Source: Candidatus Melainabacteria bacterium (lineage in GTDB: Bacteria; Cyanobacteriota; Vampirovibrionia; Obscuribacterales; Obscuribacteraceae). Taken from it: a DNA stretch of 64,000 bases. The notes beneath the pieces were generated by a model. The model was not told where the DNA came from. It searched no databases and saw only the letters and a program-made list of their open reading frames with translations. Within the stretch, counting starts at the first letter, position 1. Each line of letters starts with the position of its first letter. Made by a program: the position numbers and the translations under genes. This document shows positions 18,135-27,664 of this stretch, one piece after another. The stretch is taken from positions 62,001 to 126,000 of the forward strand of contig JADJWK010000001.1 of assembly GCA_016716405.1 (NCBI GenBank), given 5' to 3'.

Positions 18135-19253
18135 CTATCTCAATTCTTTGAGCTTGCCCGCCAGATCGCGGGCTGCATCAGGTCTGCCCAGGCTCTTCAT
18201 TTTATCGTTCATAGCGTCGAGAAGCCCCGGCTCATCCAGAAGCCGGGTGATGGCGGAGGCGAGGCTCCCAGCGTCGAGATCCTGCTGGTCGATGACCGCC
18301 GCCGCGCCCCGGGTCTCCAGAGCCCGGGCATTGTGCATCTGGTGATTCTGGGCCGCATAAGGATAAGGAATGAAGATACTGGTGGTCCCTGTTACAGCCA
18401 GCTCGGCGATGGTCATGGCGCCGGCCCGGGAGACTGCGAAATCGCTTGCGGCATAGACCATGGCCATGTCCTCGAAATATGGTCGCAAGCAGTAACGCCT
18501 GTCCGAAAGAATCGACTCACTGAGAGACTCTCTGAAACTTTCGAGATTGCGGTCTCCGGCCTGGTGAATGATCTGTATGTTCTTTTCGAGAAGCTCCGGA
18601 AGCGCTTCTCTCAAACTTTCATTGATTGCCGCCGCTCCCTGAGATCCCCCGGTCACGACAATCGTCCTGAGGTCAGGATCAAGATCCAGGCTTCGCCTGG
18701 CTTCAGCCGCCGGTAGTGTGTTGACGAAGCGCTCCGAGACGGGATTTCCCATGACCAGGACTTCGCCCCGGGCCCCTGCAAAACCGCTGCGAGCGCCTTC
18801 CATGCCCAGGGATACGAGGCAGGCGAATTTGCCCAGACTGCGGTTGACCAGCCCGGGATGAGCGTCCGGCTCATGCACCGCAAAAGGAATGTTCATGGTC
18901 AGAGCAGCAATCAGGGGAGCAGCACTGGCATAGCCGCCGGTCCCCAGGACACAGGTAGGGCGAAAGTCTTTGAGAAGCCCCCGGGCCCTTGCCACTGCGC
19001 ACAATGTAGTGAAGGGCCAGGTGAGAAGCCGGGGAGACAGAGTCCTTGGCAAACCGGCCACCTCCAGACCGACGAAGCGCAGACCCCTGTCCGCCGCCAG
19101 CCTCTCTTCCAGGTGCCCGGCAGCTCCTATATAAAGAATGTCTTCCACCTCGGGATCACCGGCCAGCCTCTCCGCCACCGAGAGAGCCGGATAGATATGC
19201 CCCCCCGTGCCTCCACCGGTCAGCACTATCCGGTGATGATCCGCATGAGCCAT
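18135..19253 (-). CDS. murG: UDP-GlcNAc:undecaprenyl-PP-MurNAc-pentapeptide transferase MurG
   Basis: MurG adds GlcNAc to lipid I, giving lipid II, on the inner face of the membrane. LTGGGTGGHIYPALSVAERL at residue 12 is the lipid I-side glycine loop, VVTGGSQGAAAINESL the second glycine loop, and the late DFAVSRAGAMTIAELAVTG segment binds UDP. 372 residues, normal for the family. It overlaps the ftsW stop by one base, completing a murD-ftsW-murG run as in the dcw cluster. Confidence 0.95.
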   Translation of the reverse strand: MAHADHHRIVLTGGGTGGHIYPALSVAERLAGDPEVEDILYIGAAGHLEERLAADRGLRFVGLEVAGLPRTLSPRLLTWPFTTLCAVARARGLLKDFRPTCVLGTGGYASAAPLIAALTMNIPFAVHEPDAHPGLVNRSLGKFACLVSLGMEGARSGFAGARGEVLVMGNPVSERFVNTLPAAEARRSLDLDPDLRTIVVTGGSQGAAAINESLREALPELLEKNIQIIHQAGDRNLESFRESLSESILSDRRYCLRPYFEDMAMVYAASDFAVSRAGAMTIAELAVTGTTSIFIPYPYAAQNHQMHNARALETRGAAAVIDQQDLDAGSLASAITRLLDEPGLLDAMNDKMKSLGRPDAARDLAGKLKELR

Positions 19254-20413
19254 CAGTCGAGCGCTTCTTCCTCGTCTTCGACGCCACTATCACGGGAGAC
19301 CGAGAGCAAGATACCGACCATGGCCAGGGTGACCACCAGAGAGGTGCCCCCGAAGCTCACGAAAGGCAGAGTGATGCCGGTGACCGGCAGGAGACCGGTG
19401 GTCACCATCATATTGACCATGGCCTGGATGAGAATCGAGCTGGTTATACCGATTGCCAGAAGACGCCCGAAAAGGGTCCGGGCATGGCCGGCAACCCGAT
19501 AGCCGTAATAGCCGAAAGCGGCGAACAGACCCAGGAGCACGACTCCACCGGCAAGACCGAGCTCTTCGGCGATAACAGCAAAAATGAAGTCGGCATGCTG
19601 GACCGGAAGATAATGAAGCTTCTGGAGAGAGCGCCCGAAACCGAGCCCGAACCAGCCGCCGGAGCCGATAGCCAGCTGAGCCTGGATGATGTTCCAGCCC
19701 TGGGCCTGGGGATGCAGATAAGGATTGAGCCAGCTCTCGATCCTGGCCATCTGATAGGGCGTATCCACGATCTTGTGCCAGACCAGGACGCTCCCGCCGG
19801 CAAGGGCCGAGAGTATAAAAACCCAGTTCATGCCGCTCACCAGAAGGAGAACCCCCATACCGGACATGATCATCAGGGTGCTGCCCAGATCAGGCTGTTT
19901 CATCACCACCACTGCCATGGCGAAGATGAGGGCAATGCGGAAAAGATTCTGTCTCTGCCACCAGAAATATTTAGAGAGACCCGATGCCATCAAGAGAATC
20001 GCAGCGACCTTAGCCACCTCGGAAGGCTGGAACTGAATCGGCCCCAGGTTGATCCAGCGGGTCGAGCCGTTGGCGGTGGTGGAAAGCCCCGGCACCAGGG
20101 TGAGAGCCAATAAGCCCACAGCGAAGATCGCCACCGGCCAGCTCCATTTGCGCAGGCGCCGGTAGTCATAACGGCTTACCATATACATGACGAAAAGACC
20201 GATCATGCAGGCGATGGTCTGCTTGCGCAAAAACATCGTGGCATCGTGATAGCTGTTGAGAGCTTCCGGAGCCGATGCCGAGAAAACAGCCATGAGACCG
20301 AATGCGCAGAGGCTCATGGTGATCGCGATGAGGACGCGACAGGGCAGCCCCCGGAAAGGCGGTGAAAGGTCTTCGCGGCTTGTGATGTCCGATCCTTCTC
20401 GTCTGGACTTAAT
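19253..20413 (-). CDS. ftsW: Lipid II glycosyltransferase FtsW (SEDS family)
   Basis: SEDS-family membrane protein that polymerises septal peptidoglycan. NGSTRWINLGPIQFQPSEV is the signature loop, KQPDLGSTL precedes the large extracellular loop, and FGFGRSLQKLHYLPVQHADF and GITLPFVSFGGTSL complete the pattern, with about ten helices. Adjacency to murD and murG argues for FtsW rather than RodA. The start is doubtful. The first ATG is at 20317, but helix 1 (CRVLIAITMSLCAFGLMAVF) begins before it, and no ATG, GTG or TTG lies between it and the murD stop. I set the start at an ATT (20413) overlapping that stop. Confidence 0.9.
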   Translation of the reverse strand: MKSRREGSDITSREDLSPPFRGLPCRVLIAITMSLCAFGLMAVFSASAPEALNSYHDATMFLRKQTIACMIGLFVMYMVSRYDYRRLRKWSWPVAIFAVGLLALTLVPGLSTTANGSTRWINLGPIQFQPSEVAKVAAILLMASGLSKYFWWQRQNLFRIALIFAMAVVVMKQPDLGSTLMIMSGMGVLLLVSGMNWVFILSALAGGSVLVWHKIVDTPYQMARIESWLNPYLHPQAQGWNIIQAQLAIGSGGWFGLGFGRSLQKLHYLPVQHADFIFAVIAEELGLAGGVVLLGLFAAFGYYGYRVAGHARTLFGRLLAIGITSSILIQAMVNMMVTTGLLPVTGITLPFVSFGGTSLVVTLAMVGILLSVSRDSGVEDEEEALD

Positions 20414-21800
20414 GCCGCTCGGACGAGGCGACCTCTTTGAGCCGCTCACGGACAATATCTTTGAAGACACGCCCCCTCTCCTCGTAGTTCTTGAACATAT
20501 CGAAACTGGCACAGGCAGGCGAAAATAGCACCGGAGACTGATCGAGCTCGCAAGCCAGCTCAAGGGAGAGCTTGACGGCATCGGCCAGGGATCCGACTGT
20601 ATGAATTTTGCGCACGCCTCCCCTGTTGAGCTCCGACTTGAAGCGATCCGTAGCCTCTCCAATGAGAATAACAGCAGAAGCTCGATTTCTGACAACATGA
20701 ACAAATTCTTGCAGCGAGGTACCTTTGTCTTTACCGCCGGCGATCAAAACTACTTTCTTGTCCGGAAAAGCCTCCAGAGCCTTGATCGCCGAGACCGTAT
20801 TGGTAGCCTTGCTGTCGTTGTAGAAGGCGATTCCCTTTACAGTCTCGACAAATTCCAGGCGGTGCTCCAGGCCCTTAAATGATTTTAGGGACTGATCAAC
20901 GACAACCGGGTCGGCACCGGCGATGATGGTAGCAGCCGTGGCCGCAAGCACGTTCTCGAGATTGTGCCTGCCTTTGAGACCGAGCTGGGTGACATGGCTG
21001 AGGACATGGTCCTGCATATTGCGGCGGCAGCATACGAAACCGTCGCTAATATAAGCACCCTGAACACGATCGTCCAGCTCGCCAGTCACCGAGAAAGGCA
21101 TGATCTCTGCCACGGTAGGGGTGGTCACGACAATGGGATCGTCGGTATTGAGTACCGCATACTGATCGATATGCTGGTGAGCGAACATGGTCCGCTTGGC
21201 TTTGATGTACTCGTCCAGATTGGCGTGCCAGTCGAGATGATCCGGGGTGAGATTGAGCCAGATACTTATAAACGGTGCGAAGGTCGGTGAATACTCGAGC
21301 TGGAAAGAGCTCACTTCGCAGACCAGGAAATCCGGACGGTCGGCAAGCAGGCTCAAGATGGGCGTGCCGATGTTGCCGCAGGCAGGAGCCTTGCGCCCGG
21401 CATTCTCGAGGATGTAGCTGGTCAGCGCCGTAGTGGTGGACTTGCCATTGGTGCCGGTGATGGCGATGATCGGGCAGAGAGCGTCTCTGAAAGCCACCTC
21501 GATATCGGAGATGACATCACGGCCGGTGCGCCTTGCCGCTTTGATGATCGCCGAGCGCGGAGGTATGCCGGGACTGACTACGAAGACATCGGCTCGTTTG
21601 ACGGCTTCGTCACTGTGACCGCCGAACTCGCTCTTGATACCGAGCCTGTCCAGCTCGCCTGCGGCAGCCTCATTGTCCCTGTCTCTCGGAGCCGAATCGG
21701 AGACCAGAACATCGGCGCCCCGGCCGCTGAGATATTTCGCGGCAGCAAGCCCACTCCTGCCGAGCCCCAGAATAGTGACCTTTCTGTTCCAATCTTCCAC
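20409..21800 (-). CDS. murD: UDP-N-acetylmuramoylalanine-D-glutamate ligase MurD
   Basis: Cytosolic ATP-dependent ligase adding D-Glu to UDP-MurNAc-L-Ala. VTILGLGRSGLAAAKYLSGR starts the uridine-binding domain, AITGTNGKSTTTALTSYIL is the ATP loop of Mur ligases, and NLTPDHLDWH and YNDSKATN (the latter binding the substrate) follow. 463 residues, normal. Its end overlaps the putative ftsW start. The 74 bp before the gene, up to the TPR gene end, must hold any promoter of the mur operon. Confidence 0.95.
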   Translation of the reverse strand: MEDWNRKVTILGLGRSGLAAAKYLSGRGADVLVSDSAPRDRDNEAAAGELDRLGIKSEFGGHSDEAVKRADVFVVSPGIPPRSAIIKAARRTGRDVISDIEVAFRDALCPIIAITGTNGKSTTTALTSYILENAGRKAPACGNIGTPILSLLADRPDFLVCEVSSFQLEYSPTFAPFISIWLNLTPDHLDWHANLDEYIKAKRTMFAHQHIDQYAVLNTDDPIVVTTPTVAEIMPFSVTGELDDRVQGAYISDGFVCCRRNMQDHVLSHVTQLGLKGRHNLENVLAATAATIIAGADPVVVDQSLKSFKGLEHRLEFVETVKGIAFYNDSKATNTVSAIKALEAFPDKKVVLIAGGKDKGTSLQEFVHVVRNRASAVILIGEATDRFKSELNRGGVRKIHTVGSLADAVKLSLELACELDQSPVLFSPACASFDMFKNYEERGRVFKDIVRERLKEVASSERH

Positions 21801-21874
21801 GCGGGTATTCTAGCAATTCCCCGCTTTTCAAGACAGTACGCCCGGTCGCGATTCAGGGAATATGTCTCTTATAT

Positions 21875-23809
21875 CTAGCGATGCCGCTTGGCCGCGTCTT
21901 TCTTCTCTTTCATCTCGAGCTTGTAAGCCTTCTCCTCGAGCCGGCTTATCTTCTTCTCGAGCTTGGTGAGCTCTTTGGGCGGAATATCAGGACTCAGGGA
22001 GATATAAGCCTTGTACTGAGTGACCGACTCTTTCAGGTCATTGCTGGTGAGAGGCTTCATTCTCTCCAGGGTCTGAGCAAGACCCCAGCGCGGATCCGGC
22101 TGCTTGGGGTTCTCGTAGATGGCGGTATGATACCTGTCCACGGCGCTGGCAAGCTGCTTCTTACGGGCCAGATCGTCGGCCAGGGTAGTCTCCTGCCTGG
22201 CTTTCTCCTGGGCGTCGGCAACCAGCTTCAAGCCTCTCTTGGAGCGGGCTTCGGCATTGGGGAAAGTGCCTGCTTTCTTATAAGCGGCCTCGGCGTTTTT
22301 CAGGTCCTTGATCATCAGAGCCAGGTCGGCAACGGCAAAGGCCTCTTTAGGCTCCTTGGCATTGCCGATGACCATGGAGAGCTGCTCGTCGGCTTCTTTG
22401 AATTTATTCTGAGCAAGCAGAGCCTCGGCATAAGCGATGCGCTCACCGTCATTGGTGGGCGTACCGACAGTGGCGAAGTCCACCGGCTCGCCGGCCATGG
22501 CTCGCAGCTTCAGTTGAGCGAGCCGCAGCTCCATGTTGTTGGGGTTCATGCTCACGGCATTGTCGATCATTTTCTTGGCCGACTCGAACTCGTTGCTTAC
22601 GAAAAAGGCGCTGGTAGCCTCTTTGTTGGCTTTCATGTAATAGGCCCGGGTGAGACCCTGGGCAGCAGCGGGGTTCTGAGGCTGATTATCGAGCACGGCG
22701 GAGAATTGCTTGATGGCGTCATCCAGCTTCTCGAGCTTCAAAGAGAGATCGCCCATTCTCTGATGCAAGGTGACATTGTCGGGCATGAGCTCGACACCGC
22801 TCTTGAGCTCGGCAATGGCATGCTCGAGGTCGCCCCGGTTCTCGCGAATGTCGGCGATATTGAGATAGGCTTCCGGAGTCTCGGGCTTGAGCCTGATACA
22901 TTCACGAAAAGCCTGCACCGCCGCCACTGTATTGCCCTGGGCCGAATAGACCTCACCCTGGGTGAGCTTCACCGGAGCGCTGTTGGGATGCTGGTACAGA
23001 GATGTGTTCAGCTCTTTGAGAGCATCGTCGTAGAGCCCCTGCTTGAAATAAGTCCTTCCCAGCCCGTAGTGGGCAGTGGAGTTGCCCGAGTTGAGGGCGA
23101 TGGCTTGCTTGAAGGCGGTCACGGCGTCGGCATAGTCGCCCTTGAGCATATGGATGAGGCCTTCCCCGGAGAAGGCCTCCGAATATTTCGGATCGAGACG
23201 GCTGGCTTCTTTGAACTCGTTGAGCGCCTCGTCCATACGTCCCTGGGCCTTGAGGACATTGCCGAGAGTGAAATGCGCTTCGGGCATACCGGGATCGATT
23301 GCCAGACCTTGCTTGCATTCCGCCTCGGCATTCTTGAGGATGGCGTCCCGGTTGTTGCGGATATTCTGATTGGAGCTCTGCAGGCTGTTATACATTACCA
23401 TGGCGAGACCGGCATGAGCCATGGCGTTATGAGGATCCTGCTCGAGCACTTTCTCGAACTGCTCTCTGGCGCCATCGAGCTTGAACTGCTTGGCCAGCGC
23501 CATACCGTAGCCTACCCGGGCGGCGGTGCTTTTCGTATTGCGCTGCATGGCCTGGCGATAGAGATCCTCGGCGTCGTCATACTTGCCCTTGAGCATCAGG
23601 TCGTCAGCCATCACCACTTCGTGCTCGATACGCACTCTCAAAGGTGCTTTCTTTGGAGCAGGGCCGGACTTGCGCCTGGCGATCAGAACCCGGTCGCCGG
23701 TCTCGGCTCTGGCTTGTGCGCCGCTATATAAAGGAACGGATACAGCCAGAGTAGGAATGGATGAGGCAAGGGCCAGGGCTGCTACTAGACGGGTCTTTGA
23801 AAAGCTCAT
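21875..23809 (-). CDS. Secreted tetratricopeptide-repeat protein
   Basis: 644 residues. A cleavable signal peptide (ALALASSIPTLAVSVPLYSG, cleavage near AQA-RA) is followed by about ten TPR units of 34 residues, clear from residue 60 to 410: PHNAMAHAGLAMVMYN, PEAHFTLGNVLKAQGRMDEA and STAHYGLGRTYFKQGLYDDA. The C-terminal third is helical and lysine/glutamate-rich. It is probably a periplasmic scaffold for protein contacts; the partner is unknown. It stands as a single gene just before the mur operon on the same strand. Confidence 0.85.
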   Translation of the reverse strand: MSFSKTRLVAALALASSIPTLAVSVPLYSGAQARAETGDRVLIARRKSGPAPKKAPLRVRIEHEVVMADDLMLKGKYDDAEDLYRQAMQRNTKSTAARVGYGMALAKQFKLDGAREQFEKVLEQDPHNAMAHAGLAMVMYNSLQSSNQNIRNNRDAILKNAEAECKQGLAIDPGMPEAHFTLGNVLKAQGRMDEALNEFKEASRLDPKYSEAFSGEGLIHMLKGDYADAVTAFKQAIALNSGNSTAHYGLGRTYFKQGLYDDALKELNTSLYQHPNSAPVKLTQGEVYSAQGNTVAAVQAFRECIRLKPETPEAYLNIADIRENRGDLEHAIAELKSGVELMPDNVTLHQRMGDLSLKLEKLDDAIKQFSAVLDNQPQNPAAAQGLTRAYYMKANKEATSAFFVSNEFESAKKMIDNAVSMNPNNMELRLAQLKLRAMAGEPVDFATVGTPTNDGERIAYAEALLAQNKFKEADEQLSMVIGNAKEPKEAFAVADLALMIKDLKNAEAAYKKAGTFPNAEARSKRGLKLVADAQEKARQETTLADDLARKKQLASAVDRYHTAIYENPKQPDPRWGLAQTLERMKPLTSNDLKESVTQYKAYISLSPDIPPKELTKLEKKISRLEEKAYKLEMKEKKDAAKRHR

Positions 23810-23976
23810 ATTCTTCTCCCGGAGCTGTATATCGAGGTCATATTATCCCCTCGCTGCCTGAATTTTCAAATTTCCTGACTACCAATTGTCAGGAGAGCAG
23901 CTGGACAACTTGAAAAACACGGCGCTCTGAGTTTATAAACGTACCTATATATATGTAGGGAAAAGGAGACGATTTC

Positions 23977-24732
23977 GTGGCTGGTCATTCCAAGTGGGCG
24001 AAAATAAAACGGCAGAAAGCCGTGGTCGATGTGAAAAGAGGAGCAGTCTACGCGAAGATGGCCCGGGAGATCATCGTTGCCACCAAACTGGGAGGACCGG
24101 ATCCCGGGGCTAATTTCAGACTGAGACAAGCCATCGAGAGAGCCAAGGCGGAAGGCGTTCCCAACAACAATATAGATAGAGCCATCGAGAAGGGCTCAGG
24201 CGCCGGCGGAGCCGACAACTTCGAGGAGCTCGCCTACGAAGGATACGGTCCGGGCGGCATAGCCATCCTGGTCAAATGCACCACCGACAACCGCAATCGC
24301 ACTGCCGGGGATATTCGAAGCTACTTCTCCAAGTATGGTGGCAACCTCGGGGAGAGCGGCTGTGTAGCCTGGATGTTCACGGAGCGGGGCGAGATCGTGG
24401 TGCCCCGGGGCAAGAGCTTCGACGAAGAGACCCTGCTTCTTTCGGCTTCTGATGCCGGTGCCGACGATCTGGTCACCGAAGATGATCAGGTGACGATCAT
24501 TTGCGCCCCTGAGAATCTGGAATCCGTGAGAGCGGCCGTCCTCGAAACCGGTCATGAGGTAAGCGGATCCGAGGTGACCATGTCGCCTGCCAATTCGGTG
24601 GAAGTCACCGATGCCGACTCGGCGAAGCTTCTTCTCAAGCTCCTGGACGCTCTCGAGAGCCATGACGACGTCCAGAACGTCTATGCCAATTTCGACATGG
24701 ATCCTGACTGGATCGCAGAGTTCGTCGACTGA
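23977..24732 (+). CDS. yebC: YebC/PmpR-family transcriptional regulator or translation factor
   Basis: MAGHSKWAKIKRQKAVVDVK is the invariant N-terminus of YebC proteins. DPGANFRLRQAIERAKAEGVPNNNIDRAI and YEGYGPGGIAILVKCTTDNRNRT are the other signatures. 251 residues, standard. Members have been described as DNA-binding regulators and as factors relieving ribosome stalling at proline runs. The GTG start at 23977 is fixed by AAGGAGA 7 nt upstream. A near-palindromic AT block (CCTATATATATGTAGG, 23944-23959) precedes the ribosome site. Confidence 0.95.
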   Translation: MAGHSKWAKIKRQKAVVDVKRGAVYAKMAREIIVATKLGGPDPGANFRLRQAIERAKAEGVPNNNIDRAIEKGSGAGGADNFEELAYEGYGPGGIAILVKCTTDNRNRTAGDIRSYFSKYGGNLGESGCVAWMFTERGEIVVPRGKSFDEETLLLSASDAGADDLVTEDDQVTIICAPENLESVRAAVLETGHEVSGSEVTMSPANSVEVTDADSAKLLLKLLDALESHDDVQNVYANFDMDPDWIAEFVD

Positions 24733-25298
24733 TAAGGCGGTTCTTGCCGTTACAAAGAGGAAGCGCCCGATAAGTCGGGAGAGTATCCCTTCCCGTCGGC
24801 GAAAAGCACCAGCCTGAGCGCGTTTCAGGAATCGACCGCCGATCGTTTACAGTGTCCTGAAAAGTATTAGGAGATATTTGTTGCGCTTGTTACACTTTTT
24901 TACTTGATACTGTTGACAACACCGCATGCGCCAGCACATTAGACGGCGTTAAGCAAATGAAGAGTAAAGCCCTGCGGCGAACATATCCAGGCAATACGCG
25001 GGCCATATAACCACCGATAGTGTCAAGCTCGATCGCATTAACAGTTTCACATAAACCTCAAATCAACCACCTGGCTTGAAAATCCCGATGTTGCCAAGGG
25101 ATTTTGACGGAAGCCCGCTGCCTTTGCTAACTTTTCGCTGCTCCAAACAACCGATAGCGCTGCCGATAAAAAACAACCAAGCAGCAACTAATTCGTTATC
25201 TCTAACAGAGGAGAATCCCCCTTCACCGGCTCATTCATAAAGAGCACAGGCGCCGCAGCCCCAGCAGGCGGCCCTGAGGGAGAAGGAGATTGGAGAAA
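24733..25298 (+). other. Long untranslated leader/intergenic region before the RlpA-like gene
   Basis: 566 bp without a credible gene. It contains a small hairpin CCCGA-TAAG-TCGGG just after yebC, a perfect TTGACA with a weak ACATTA 17 nt downstream (a possible promoter), and a perfect 8-bp inverted repeat at 25079-25105. If transcription starts at that promoter, the leader of the RlpA-like gene is more than 300 nt long. I could not match it to c-di-AMP or any other riboswitch consensus. Confidence 0.4.
25079..25105. promoter_or_regulatory. Perfect 8-bp inverted repeat in the rlpA leader
   Basis: AAAATCCC, an 11-nt loop, and GGGATTTT. It would fold as a hairpin in the leader RNA of the RlpA-like gene or serve as an operator. 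The T4 tail inside the stem makes it only a weak terminator candidate. Confidence 0.4.
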
Positions 25299-26102
25299 TT
25301 GAACATCAAGAAGACATTTATTCTAGGCACTATTGCTGGTGCAGGCACCTTGTGGATGCTCGGCGCCCAGCCTGCCCTGGCTAACGACAGTGATCTCGCT
25401 CCGGATGTATCTACCACCGTATGGATGGAAGAAAGCACCGAGTGCGCCTCGGTCAGTATCAATGGCCGGGAGCTCATCGCCTACCGCGGACAGGACGCCG
25501 AGAAGAAGGCCGAAGAGCTCAGCGACCAGCTCCAGTGCATGATCGAATCATCCGATTTCAAAGTCGAGGAATTGCTCCCGGCTAAAGAAGGCTCTCTCGC
25601 CGCCGTTCAATCAGGCGACGAGACCCTGCTCAAATTCGAGGTTCCTGAAGAGAAAGCCGAGAGCGCCGACACAAGACCGGTGGCGAGCAGCTTCAAACTG
25701 GTCAATGCCATACGCGTCGCTCTGGGAAGCACTGCCCTGCCCGACTCCTTTCTCTCGGTGGCGGAAGCGATCAATGGAGGCAAGAACGCCCTTCTGAAAG
25801 CAGGGAAAGACTGCTTCTCGGGCAAAGCCTCCTGGTACGGGCGCAAGTTCCACGGACGCAGAGCCGCTAACGGCGAGCGTTACGACATGAACGGTCTGAC
25901 CGCCGCTCACCGCACCCTGCCTTTCGGCACCAAGCTCCTGGTCACCAACCGCCGCACCGGCAACTCCTGCGTCGTCAAAGTGAACGACCGCGGCCCCTAT
26001 CATGGCAACCGGGTCATCGACCTCTCCAAGGGTGCCGCCGAGAAGCTTCAAATGGTCTCCTCCGGCATAGCCATGGTGGACGTTGTCGTTTTAGGCATGT
26101 AG
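25299..26102 (+). CDS. RlpA-like double-psi beta-barrel protein, secreted
   Basis: Signal peptide (MNIKKTFILGTIAGAGTLWM, cleavage near ALA-ND), a middle region with no recognised domain, then a C-terminal RlpA double-psi barrel: GKASWYGRKFHGRRAANGE, LPFGTKLLVTNRRTGNS and VNDRGPYHGNRVIDLSK, with the family's NDRGP aspartate. RlpA barrels cut glycan strands stripped of stem peptides; no lipobox or SPOR domain is present here. The ribosome site AAGGAG (25283-25288) suits the TTG at 25299 better than the TTG at 25290. Its 268 residues act in the periplasm or at the wall. Confidence 0.85.
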   Translation: MNIKKTFILGTIAGAGTLWMLGAQPALANDSDLAPDVSTTVWMEESTECASVSINGRELIAYRGQDAEKKAEELSDQLQCMIESSDFKVEELLPAKEGSLAAVQSGDETLLKFEVPEEKAESADTRPVASSFKLVNAIRVALGSTALPDSFLSVAEAINGGKNALLKAGKDCFSGKASWYGRKFHGRRAANGERYDMNGLTAAHRTLPFGTKLLVTNRRTGNSCVVKVNDRGPYHGNRVIDLSKGAAEKLQMVSSGIAMVDVVVLGM

Positions 26103-26181
26103 CCCCGGGGCATGTGATTCGGTTAATATCGCTCTTTTTGAGATTTCTGTTAAGATCTCTGATCTCTTTCGAGGGTTCAGT

Positions 26182-27651
26182 GTGACTGAGACCAGAGACA
26201 CAAGAGTCAGGATAGCGCCGTCACCGACCGGCAACCTCCACCTGGGCACCGCCAGGACGGCTCTCTACAACTATCTCTACGCCCGGCGCCACGGCGGCAA
26301 GTTCATTTTCCGCCTGGAAGACACCGACAATGAGCGCTCCGACGAGAAGTACACCGAGGACATCATCAACGGTCTGCGCTGGCTCGGTCTCACCTGGGAC
26401 GAAGGGCCGGATGTCGGGGGGCCATGCGAGCCTTACCGGCAGACCGAGAAAATCGACCATTACGAGGCCATGGCCAACAAGCTCCTGTCCTCCGGCTACG
26501 CTTATCTCTGCTACGCCACCCCGGAAGAGCTGGCCGCCTTAAAAGAAGAGCAGCGAGCCCAGGGCAAATCGATCCGCTACGACAACCGGGGCCGCAATCT
26601 CAGTCACGAGGCCCGGGAGCATTTCGAGAGAGAGGGTCTGGTTCCTTCCATTCGCTTCCGTATCGAAGAGCCCCAGGACATAACCTGGGAGGACGGAATC
26701 AAAGGCAAGATCACCGTCAACTCGGTCGATCTGGGCGGCGACATGGTGATCGTCAAATCGAACGGAGTCGCCACCTACAATTTCGCCGTGGTAATCGACG
26801 ATATCGATATGAGCATGTCTCTGGTGATCAGGGGCGAAGACCATATCCACAACACGGCCAAGCAACTGCTCATCTATGAGGCTCTGGGCGAGAAGCCGCC
26901 GAAATTCGCGCATACTGCCCTGATGTTCGACACCGAGCACAAAAAGCTGTCCAAACGCCAGCACGGCGAGCAGGTCCATATCGACTCCTACCGGAAAAAC
27001 GGCTATATGCCCGAAGCCATGGTCAATTACCTGATCCAGATGAGCTTCACCCCGCCCGACGGCCGCGAGATTTTCACCCTGGAAGAAGCCTGCCGGATGT
27101 TCGACCTCAAACGAGTCAGCAAGAGCCCGGCAGTCTTCGACATAGACAAGCTCAACTGGTTCAATGCCCACTACATTCGCAGCCTGCCACTGGATACGGT
27201 GACCGAGCGAGCCCGCCCTTTCCTGGCTGATTACGACCTGAGCGAGCATAGCGAAGAGACTCTCGAGCTCATGGTGGCGACGGTCAGGGAGAGCCTCACG
27301 CGCCTTTGCGAGATCAAAGAGTCCGCAGCCTGCTTCTTCGGCGACTCGGTCGCGATCCCGGATGATCTGCGCCAATCAGTCCTCCATGGCGATGAGCCGC
27401 GCAAAGTCCTGAAAAGTCTTCTCGATCGCCTGAGCGACATTCCTTTCGACGATCCCCCCGGCGCCAAGAAAGTCGTGGACGGTATCGGCAAAGATCTCGG
27501 TCTCAAAGGGCAGAAGCTCTACTGGCCCGTACGCGTCGCCCTTTCCGGCAAGACCCAGGGACCGGACCTGGGCGCGGTCATCTGCATCCTTCAGGCCCGG
27601 CGGGTGCGCGCCAGGATAGAAGCCGCTCTCGAGCCCTGTAGCGCAGTCTAG
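26182..27651 (+). CDS. gltX: Glutamyl-tRNA synthetase
   Basis: Class I synthetase charging tRNA-Glu, which here also feeds hemA with Glu-tRNA. RIAPSPTGNLHLGTARTALY carries the HIGH-type motif (HLGT), KKLSKRQHGE the KMSKS-type motif (KLSKR), and DDIDMSMSLVIRGEDHI the conserved GEDH. 489 residues, standard discriminating or non-discriminating length. GTG 26182 is preceded by GAGGG. cysS follows 13 nt later. Confidence 0.95.
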   Translation: MTETRDTRVRIAPSPTGNLHLGTARTALYNYLYARRHGGKFIFRLEDTDNERSDEKYTEDIINGLRWLGLTWDEGPDVGGPCEPYRQTEKIDHYEAMANKLLSSGYAYLCYATPEELAALKEEQRAQGKSIRYDNRGRNLSHEAREHFEREGLVPSIRFRIEEPQDITWEDGIKGKITVNSVDLGGDMVIVKSNGVATYNFAVVIDDIDMSMSLVIRGEDHIHNTAKQLLIYEALGEKPPKFAHTALMFDTEHKKLSKRQHGEQVHIDSYRKNGYMPEAMVNYLIQMSFTPPDGREIFTLEEACRMFDLKRVSKSPAVFDIDKLNWFNAHYIRSLPLDTVTERARPFLADYDLSEHSEETLELMVATVRESLTRLCEIKESAACFFGDSVAIPDDLRQSVLHGDEPRKVLKSLLDRLSDIPFDDPPGAKKVVDGIGKDLGLKGQKLYWPVRVALSGKTQGPDLGAVICILQARRVRARIEAALEPCSAV

Positions 27652-27664
27652 ACAGCTTATAGTC

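Noticed and set aside
21881..23731. 616-codon open frame antisense to the TPR gene
   Set aside because: High-GC codon bias leaves the opposite strand open; the minus-strand TPR repeats and signal peptide are clear.
24900..25290. c-di-AMP (ydaO) riboswitch before the RlpA-like gene
   Set aside because: The conserved ydaO sequence blocks could not be found by eye.
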